From assembly GCA_964437215.1 (NCBI GenBank), contig CAYTFZ010000044.1, positions 1 through 20,694 of the forward strand: a DNA stretch of 20,694 bases. Direction: 5' to 3'. Origin of the DNA: JAAYAN01 sp964437215 (GTDB taxonomy: Bacteria; Bacteroidota; Ignavibacteria; Ignavibacteriales; Melioribacteraceae). The notes under the pieces were generated by a model. It made no database searches and had not been told where the DNA came from. It saw only the letters and a list, made by a program, of their open reading frames with translations. Shown piece by piece: positions 15,108 to 20,694 of the stretch (position 1 is the first letter of the stretch; every line of letters starts with the position of its first letter). The position numbers and the translations under genes are program-made.

Positions 15108-16106
15108 ATGAAAAAAACAAGAATCGGTATTGTAGGAATGGGCTTTATTGCTGGCTGGCATTATAACGGATTTTCTGTTCAGGAAGATGCCGAAATTGTT
15201 GGAATGTGCCAGGATTTTCACGGAACACCCGAGCAGATTTCTAAAAAGAAAATCCAGCTGGAGGAAAGCTGCAGGAGTTTCGGCATAAAACCTTATGAAG
15301 ATTTTGATCAAATGGTTTCGGATCCTGAAATTGACGCTTTAATTATCGGCAGCATAAATCCCTATCATTACGATCAAATTATAAAAGGACTAAACGCAGG
15401 CAAACATCTACTTGTTGAAAAACCCGTTGTTACTGATCTCAACCAGATTGACCCGATTATAAAACTTGCAAAAGAAAAAGATAAAATTGTGTTTCCTGCA
15501 CATAATTTCGCCTACAGAGGAGCCGTAAAAAAAGCAAAAGAAGTGCTTGAATCCGGGGTGCTTGGTAAAATCATTCATTCTTCTTTTGTAATTTCGCACA
15601 CGCTTATTCCGGCGCACCAAACAGGCTGGCGGGCAAAAAAAGAATTAGGAACCGGCGGAACGCTTATCGATAGCGGACATCATATAATTTATCAGTGCTT
15701 GTATCTTTTAGGGATGCCCGCTGCAATTCACGGATTTACTTCGAAACTTGTACTTACAAATATGGATTGCGAAGATACGGCGCAGGTAAATATGCAGTAT
15801 GCCGACGGTTCGCTTTGCTTTTTAATGCAATCCTGGGCTTCGGGCAATGCCGATGGCGTTAACGGTTTCCGGATTTTAGGAGAAAAAGGAAATCTTGTTA
15901 TTACAGATGCACTTTATGTAAACGGTGAAAAAATAAGCGACGATGTTGAATACGGAAATTCATTCGTCAATCAGGCAAGAGCTTTTCTCGATTCTGTAAA
16001 AACAGGAATCGAACCGATTTCGACAATGGAAGACGTAAGGAATACTCTTAAAATAGTTTTTGGCACCTACGAAAGTGCCGAAAAGGATATTGTAATAAGA
16101 TTTTAA
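15108..16106 (+). CDS. Gfo/Idh/MocA family oxidoreductase (second copy)
   Basis: This is a 332-residue two-domain dehydrogenase-fold protein. The Rossmann motif TRIGIVGMGFIAGWH (4-18) starts almost at the N-terminus. HLLVEKPVVTD (100-110) carries the EKP signature, and GTGGTLIDSGHHIIYQ (181-196) holds the Asp/His catalytic positions. The C-terminal beta-sheet domain includes DCEDTAQVNMQY and the EKGNLVITD segment. The substrate is unknown; sugar-derived compounds are most common in the family. A weak GGA lies before the ATG. The gene follows the methyltransferase-like gene by 30 bp and is followed by a 216-bp gap before glutamate dehydrogenase. It has no ~20-residue N-terminal extension, unlike the copy at 5374. 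Confidence 0.92.
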   Translation: MKKTRIGIVGMGFIAGWHYNGFSVQEDAEIVGMCQDFHGTPEQISKKKIQLEESCRSFGIKPYEDFDQMVSDPEIDALIIGSINPYHYDQIIKGLNAGKHLLVEKPVVTDLNQIDPIIKLAKEKDKIVFPAHNFAYRGAVKKAKEVLESGVLGKIIHSSFVISHTLIPAHQTGWRAKKELGTGGTLIDSGHHIIYQCLYLLGMPAAIHGFTSKLVLTNMDCEDTAQVNMQYADGSLCFLMQSWASGNADGVNGFRILGEKGNLVITDALYVNGEKISDDVEYGNSFVNQARAFLDSVKTGIEPISTMEDVRNTLKIVFGTYESAEKDIVIRF

Positions 16107-16171
16107 TTTTTTATTTCTTGCATCATTATTTTTTTACTGCTATGTTACTGCAAAGATTGTTTATATATTTT

Positions 16172-16179
16172 TATTTTTG
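16172..16179 (+). promoter_or_regulatory. Possible -10 element for glutamate dehydrogenase
   Basis: TATTTTTG matches the Bacteroidota -10 TAnnTTTG in the 216-bp gap before the gene starting at 16323. The nearest TTG (16157-16159) is 12 nt upstream, too close for a good -33/-35 element. The implied leader is about 140 nt. The remainder of 16107-16322 is AT-rich with no other recognisable feature. Confidence 0.22.
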
Positions 16180-16322
16180 CAAATCAACTAAATTAATTCG
16201 CAATGCTGAATTGCTAATGAAAACTACGACATCAATATTCAGCCTCACAGAAAAATCAACTTTACCTTTTTGTAAACCGTTAATGACATCAAGAAATCAT
16301 AAATTTGAAAAGCGAGGGTTAT

Positions 16323-17663
16323 ATGTCCGGCTATTTAAAAGATTTAATTTCGGAAGTAAAAGCTAAAAATCCGGCAGAACCGGAATTTCATCAGGCGGTA
16401 GAAGAAGTTACAGATTCACTGGAAAAAGTTTTAGAAACTCACCCTGAGTACAGAGCGGCAAGTATATTAGAGAGAATAATTGAACCTGAAAGGGTGATAT
16501 CGTTTCGGGTTCCCTGGGTTAACGATCAGGGAGAAGTAAAGGTTAACCGTGGCTACCGTATTGAAATGAACAGCGCAATCGGTCCTTATAAAGGAGGAAT
16601 AAGATTTCACCCTTCTGTTACACTGGGAAGCCTGAAGTTTCTTGCATTTGAACAGACATTTAAAAATGCGCTTACAACATTGCCGATGGGCGGAGGCAAA
16701 GGCGGTTCCGATTTTGATCCGCGCGGAAAAAGCGACGGCGAAGTTATGCGTTTCTGCCAAAGTTTTATGTGCGAGCTTTTTAGGCATATTGGACCAAGTA
16801 CAGATGTGCCGGCCGGCGATATTGGCGTGGGAGCCAGAGAAATAGGTTATATGTTTGGAATGTATAAAAAATTAAGAAACGAATTTACAGGCGTTTTAAC
16901 GGGAAAAGGTTTGAACTGGGGAGGAAGCCTTGTGCGTCCCGAAGCTACAGGTTACGGAGTGGTTTATTTTGCAAGCGAAATGCTGCAAACCCGCGGATTG
17001 AGTTTTGAAGGGAAAACCGTTGCTGTAAGCGGATTCGGGAATGTTGCCTGGGGTGCAGTTACCAAAGCAACTGAGCTGGGAGCAAAAGTAGTAACTATTT
17101 CAGGACCCGATGGATACATCTTCGATCCCGAAGGAATTAATGGCGAAAAGATTAAATTTATGCTTGAAATGCGCGCCCGAGGAAAAGATATGGTTAAAGA
17201 TTATGCCGATAAGTACAATGTGGAATATTTCCCCGGAAAACGTCCTTGGGAAGTTAAAGTTGATATTGCCCTCCCCTGCGCAATTCAAAACGAACTGAAT
17301 GAAGATGACGCAAAGAATCTTATAAACAACGGCTGCATTTGCGTTTGCGAAGGAGCAAATATGCCCTGCACTCCGCAGGCAGTTCACTTAATTCAAATTT
17401 CCGGTCTGCTTTATTCACCTGGTAAAGCATCAAATGCCGGTGGTGTTGCAGTTTCGGGACTTGAAATGGCACAGAACAGCATGCGCTACAACTGGACGCG
17501 CGATGAGGTTGATAACCGTCTGAAACTAATAATGCACAGTATTCATAAAGCATGTACTGAAACTGCAGAAAGATACGGAGAAAAAGGGAATTATGTTACC
17601 GGCGCTAATATTACCGGCTTCCTTAAAGTTGCAAATGCTATGATGGATCAGGGAATTGTGTAG
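16323..17663 (+). CDS. gdhA: Glutamate dehydrogenase, hexameric small-subunit type
   Basis: This enzyme interconverts glutamate and 2-oxoglutarate plus ammonia. The 446-residue protein matches family I hexameric enzymes throughout: SAIGPYKGGIRFHPSV (84-99, Lys90), FEQTFKNALTTLPMGGGKGG (109-128, Lys114 and catalytic Lys126), DVPAGDIGVGAREIGY (161-176, catalytic Asp166), RPEATGYG and NAGGVAVSGLEMAQN. The nucleotide site reads SGFGNVAWGA (236-245) and SGPDGYIFDPEG (260-271). Phe238, Pro262 and Asp263 agree with the NAD-specific Clostridium symbiosum enzyme, not NADP-specific E. coli GdhA. I start at ATG 16323, four bases after GAGGG, rather than at in-frame TTG 16305, which lies upstream of that Shine-Dalgarno sequence. 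It stands 42 bp before the large PEP-synthase-like gene. Confidence 0.97.
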   Translation: MSGYLKDLISEVKAKNPAEPEFHQAVEEVTDSLEKVLETHPEYRAASILERIIEPERVISFRVPWVNDQGEVKVNRGYRIEMNSAIGPYKGGIRFHPSVTLGSLKFLAFEQTFKNALTTLPMGGGKGGSDFDPRGKSDGEVMRFCQSFMCELFRHIGPSTDVPAGDIGVGAREIGYMFGMYKKLRNEFTGVLTGKGLNWGGSLVRPEATGYGVVYFASEMLQTRGLSFEGKTVAVSGFGNVAWGAVTKATELGAKVVTISGPDGYIFDPEGINGEKIKFMLEMRARGKDMVKDYADKYNVEYFPGKRPWEVKVDIALPCAIQNELNEDDAKNLINNGCICVCEGANMPCTPQAVHLIQISGLLYSPGKASNAGGVAVSGLEMAQNSMRYNWTRDEVDNRLKLIMHSIHKACTETAERYGEKGNYVTGANITGFLKVANAMMDQGIV

Positions 17664-17677
17664 TATAATTAAGAATG

Positions 17678-17701
17678 AATAATTAAAAATTAATAATTAT
17701 T
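17678..17701. repeat. AT-only inverted repeat before the PEP-synthase-like gene
   Basis: AATAATTA (17678-17685) and TAATTATT (17694-17701) are perfect 8-bp inverted repeats with an 8-nt centre, ending four bases before the ATG at 17706. Being purely A/T, the hairpin would be weak and may be chance, but its position could influence translation initiation. Confidence 0.25.
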
Positions 17702-17705
17702 GATA

Positions 17706-20690
17706 ATGGCTCTTAATAAATTCAGTTCCGAAATATTAAAGAAAAGCAGATATTCCAAGTTTCAGGATTTTCACGAACTTATGCCTTTCCGTGTAAGTGA
17801 TATTCTGCTGGTTTCAAGTCTTTACGATTCTTTTATTTTTGAAGAAGACGGAAGGCTTTACGAACTTATCCGGAAAGAATTTCAGGGACTGAATCTCAGT
17901 AATTCGCCGGAACTTAAACAAGTTTCCGGCGGAACCGAAGCGCTTGAACTGGCAAAGCAGAAGAACCGCTATAATCTAATCCTTGTAACTTTGCATATTG
18001 AAGATATGAAAAGTACGGAATTTGCGCGTAAAGCACGGGAAGCAGGAGTTGAAACAACTATAATTCTTCTCGGATATGATAATATTTCTCTTCGCGAAAT
18101 CATTGATTCAGGAGAAATCAATTTATTCGACAATGTTTTTATCTGGCAAGGCGATTTCCGGCTGATTATCGGTATTGTAAAATATCTTGAAGACAAGATG
18201 AATGTTGAACACGATGTAGAAAAAGTTGGGGTTCAGGTTATAATACTTGTAGAAGACAACATATTATTCTATTCTTCGTATCTCCCGATGATTTATACCG
18301 AAATAATGAAGCAATCGCAGGAACTGATTTCGGAAGGAATAAATCTTACTCATAAATTTCTGCGTATGCGCGCCCGTCCTAAAATTCTATTATGCCGTAA
18401 TTTTGAAGAAGCTTGGAAATATTACGAAAAATATCATTCCTGCGTTCTGGGGATTATTTCCGACGTTGATTTCCCGCGAAACGGGAAATCCGATAACGGA
18501 GCCGGAATTTCTCTGGCAAGAATGGTTAAAGAAAGAGAACCGGATATACCTTTCCTTATCCAGACTACAGTAGAGGAAAATGTTGAAGCGGCAAAGGATT
18601 TAAATCTTTCATTTTTATTAAAAGATTCGCCCACTTTATTAACCGATTTGGGAAAATTTCTTAAAGAACATTTCAGTTTTGGCGATTTTGTTTTTCGCAC
18701 TGAAGATGGAGATGTTGTTGGCAAAGCAAGAAATTTATACGAACTTGAAACCGAACTTGCAAAAATTCCCGATGCAAGTATTTTATACCACGCCGGCAGA
18801 AATCATTTTTCCAACTGGCTGAAAGCCCGAACCGAATTCTGGCTTGCAAATGCCTTGCGCCCAAAAAAAATTACCGATTTCCAGTCCCTTAAAGAATTGC
18901 GGGAAAAACTGATTGAAGCCGTAAGAGATTACAGAATTTCGCGGCAAAGAGGTGTTATTTCGGATTTTGACAAAAACACTTTTAATAAATCAAGTTTCTT
19001 TGCCCGGATAGGCGGCGGCTCCATCGGCGGCAAAGCGCGGGGACTTGCATTTGTAAACAGGCTTCTGAGTGATTTGGAAATACGCAATAAATTCAAGGGA
19101 ATGGAAATATTTGTTCCGGCAACAGTTGTAATAGGCACGGATATTTTCGATCAGTTTCTCGAAGATAACAATTTGCGTGAATTTGCACTTAAATCGCATT
19201 GCGATGAAGAAATAAATACACGTTTTCTGGAAGCTGAAAATATTCCGTATCTTCTTATCAAAGATCTTTTTTCGCTTCTCGAAATATTAGAAGAACCGAT
19301 TGCTGTCAGATCGTCAAGTCTGCTGGAAGACTCGCAAGGGCAGCCGTTTGCTGGTGTTTACGATACTTTTATGCTGCCTAACAACAACAGCGAACCCGAA
19401 GATAATCTTAAGGATTTGCTGAACGGCATAAAACTTGTTTATGCTTCAACTTTTCATCAGAAAGCAAAAGACTATATAAAAGTTACATCGTACAGAAATG
19501 AAGAAGAAAAAATGGCGGTGGTTATTCAAAAAGTATTGGGAACACAGCACGAAAACAGATTTTATCCCGAGTTTTCGGGAGTGGCAAAATCCTACAATTT
19601 TTATCCGATTACACCGCTTAAACCTGCCGATGGAATTGTGTCTGTTGCAGTGGGATTAGGTAAAACAATAGTACAGGGCGGAAACACTCTTCGGTTCTGC
19701 CCGAAATACCCAAATCATCTTATACAGCTTTCAACAATTCAAGATACTTTGCGCTACAGCCAGCAGGATTTTTATGCCCTTCCTTTGGAAAAGCGGAATG
19801 ATAAAGTTAAATATTCCGATGAAGGACTTGAAAAATTTAACATTGATATTGCTGATGAAGACGGTGTAATTAATTACGTCGGTTCGACTTACGATTACGA
19901 ACACCATACAATTTACGACGGAGTTTCGCGCCCCGGGAAAAAGATTTTTACAATGTCGCCCGTATTAAAATATAAAAGTCTGCCCCTGCCCGAAATTTTG
20001 GATTTGATGCTTGAAATGGGAAGCTGGGGTATGGGCTCGCCGATAGAAATAGAATTTGCCTGTAAATTGTCAGTCCCAAAAGACGAGCCTAAACAATTTG
20101 CCGTATTGCAGATGCGCCCTTTGGTAATAAGCAGCGAACTGGAAAATCTTGATTTATCGGGTTACAATTTATCACAGCTTATATGCCACAGCGGCTCCGC
20201 CCTTGGCAACGGATTATATTCCGATATTTATGACATTGTTTTTGTGGATAAAGAGAATTTTGACCGATCCAAAAGCAGAGAAGCTGCTGCGGAAATTGCG
20301 GACTTCAACCGGAAACTTTCTGAAGCCGGAAGGAAATACCTTTTAATAGGTGTAGGAAGATGGGGCTCGATGGATCCCTGGCTCGGCATACCCGTAACCT
20401 GGGATCAGATTTCGGGTGCGCGTGCAATAGTTGAAGCTAATTTTAAGGATTTTAATGTAACTCCTTCGCAGGGAACACACTTTTTCCAGAATCTTACATC
20501 GTTTAAAGTTGGTTATTTTACGGTTGATTACGGCAACATCGATAATTTTATTGACTGGCAGTGGCTTTATAATCTTAAACCGGCTGAAAGGAAAAAATAT
20601 ACCGTGCACGTAAGGCTTAAACATCCCGTCTCGGTAAAAGTAAACGGGAAGAATAATGCCGGAATTATTACCAAACCGGATGATATTTAA
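17706..20690 (+). CDS. Receiver-like / PEP-synthase ATP-binding domain fusion protein
   Basis: This 994-residue protein has several parts. Residues 30-165 look like a degenerate receiver domain (VSS replaces the acidic pair; Thr95 is at the usual Asp position). Residues 176-325 look like a second receiver with acidic Glu183/Asp184, Asp253 or Asp255 in SDVDFP, Thr287/288 and Lys306 at plausible spacing, plus an insert of about 25 residues. From about 430 comes the pyruvate phosphate dikinase/PEP synthase N-terminal ATP-binding domain: GGGSIGGKARGLAF (436-449), IAVRSSSLLEDSQGQPFAG (532-550), EIEFA (781-785) and LQMRPL (801-806). Residues 815-994 lack the TSHAA phosphohistidine motif and the PEP barrel, but include KYLLIGVGRWGSMDPWLG (877-894) and SQGTHFFQNLTSF (921-933). 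The start is ATG 17706; an upstream TTG at 17700 is less likely. The reaction is unknown. Confidence 0.85.
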   Translation: MALNKFSSEILKKSRYSKFQDFHELMPFRVSDILLVSSLYDSFIFEEDGRLYELIRKEFQGLNLSNSPELKQVSGGTEALELAKQKNRYNLILVTLHIEDMKSTEFARKAREAGVETTIILLGYDNISLREIIDSGEINLFDNVFIWQGDFRLIIGIVKYLEDKMNVEHDVEKVGVQVIILVEDNILFYSSYLPMIYTEIMKQSQELISEGINLTHKFLRMRARPKILLCRNFEEAWKYYEKYHSCVLGIISDVDFPRNGKSDNGAGISLARMVKEREPDIPFLIQTTVEENVEAAKDLNLSFLLKDSPTLLTDLGKFLKEHFSFGDFVFRTEDGDVVGKARNLYELETELAKIPDASILYHAGRNHFSNWLKARTEFWLANALRPKKITDFQSLKELREKLIEAVRDYRISRQRGVISDFDKNTFNKSSFFARIGGGSIGGKARGLAFVNRLLSDLEIRNKFKGMEIFVPATVVIGTDIFDQFLEDNNLREFALKSHCDEEINTRFLEAENIPYLLIKDLFSLLEILEEPIAVRSSSLLEDSQGQPFAGVYDTFMLPNNNSEPEDNLKDLLNGIKLVYASTFHQKAKDYIKVTSYRNEEEKMAVVIQKVLGTQHENRFYPEFSGVAKSYNFYPITPLKPADGIVSVAVGLGKTIVQGGNTLRFCPKYPNHLIQLSTIQDTLRYSQQDFYALPLEKRNDKVKYSDEGLEKFNIDIADEDGVINYVGSTYDYEHHTIYDGVSRPGKKIFTMSPVLKYKSLPLPEILDLMLEMGSWGMGSPIEIEFACKLSVPKDEPKQFAVLQMRPLVISSELENLDLSGYNLSQLICHSGSALGNGLYSDIYDIVFVDKENFDRSKSREAAAEIADFNRKLSEAGRKYLLIGVGRWGSMDPWLGIPVTWDQISGARAIVEANFKDFNVTPSQGTHFFQNLTSFKVGYFTVDYGNIDNFIDWQWLYNLKPAERKKYTVHVRLKHPVSVKVNGKNNAGIITKPDDI

Positions 20691-20694
20691 TAAA

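Noticed and set aside
16305..16322. TTG start for glutamate dehydrogenase six codons upstream
   Set aside because: The Shine-Dalgarno sequence GAGGG (16314-16318) would lie inside the coding sequence; the ATG at 16323 also matches family N-termini.
16118..16366. An 82-residue open frame in the gap before glutamate dehydrogenase
   Set aside because: It overlaps the start of gdhA in another frame, has no Shine-Dalgarno sequence and has the composition of translated AT-rich spacer.

Overview
The window looks like a chromosomal housekeeping segment from a low-GC member of the Bacteroidota/Chlorobi/Ignavibacteria supergroup, with Ignavibacteria as my best guess. The reasons are a bacterial 16S rRNA 5' end, an rRNA promoter with a Bacteroidota-type -10 element (TAnnTTTG), AT-rich intergenic DNA, weak or variable Shine-Dalgarno sequences, and a ~990-residue PEP-synthase-like protein of a kind I associate with that supergroup. 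The assignment is inferred from memory; no database search was run.

Layout. (1) Positions 1-341 hold the 5' third-to-quarter of a 16S rRNA gene on the minus strand, running off the left edge at about E. coli position 340. Upstream of it (342-614) are two rRNA promoters offset by exactly 124 bp, each followed by a boxA-like antitermination sequence. (2) Plus strand 809-2662: a 78-aa unknown protein, a possible short two-hairpin transcript ending in a strong intrinsic terminator, a small two-helix membrane protein, and dprA with a TTG start. (3) Minus strand 9827-2659: a tightly packed series read as penicillin acylase-family hydrolase, metF, a Gfo/Idh/MocA oxidoreductase, ddl, ftsB/divIC-like and rarA, with 4-nt start/stop overlaps at three junctions. 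(4) Plus strand 9929-13476: rmuC and recD2. (5) Minus strand 14367-13465: lepB, with its 3' end overlapping recD2 by 12 bp. (6) Plus strand 14634-20690: an isoprenylcysteine/phospholipid methyltransferase-like membrane protein, a second Gfo/Idh/MocA oxidoreductase, a hexameric glutamate dehydrogenase, and a large receiver-like/PEP-synthase-like fusion.

How the genes fit together. Four genes serve DNA uptake, recombination or replication-fork repair (dprA, rarA, rmuC, recD2). Three serve the cell envelope or division (ddl, ftsB, lepB). metF and glutamate dehydrogenase are core one-carbon and nitrogen metabolism. No mobile element, CRISPR array, tRNA or phage gene was seen.

The items most worth a second look are: the 994-aa protein at 17706-20690, which has the ATP-grasp part of PEP synthase but neither a recognisable TSHAA phosphohistidine motif nor the C-terminal PEP barrel; the two in-register rRNA promoters; the promoter-hairpin-terminator unit at 1049-1157; and coenzyme-site residues in the glutamate dehydrogenase that point to NAD rather than NADP.
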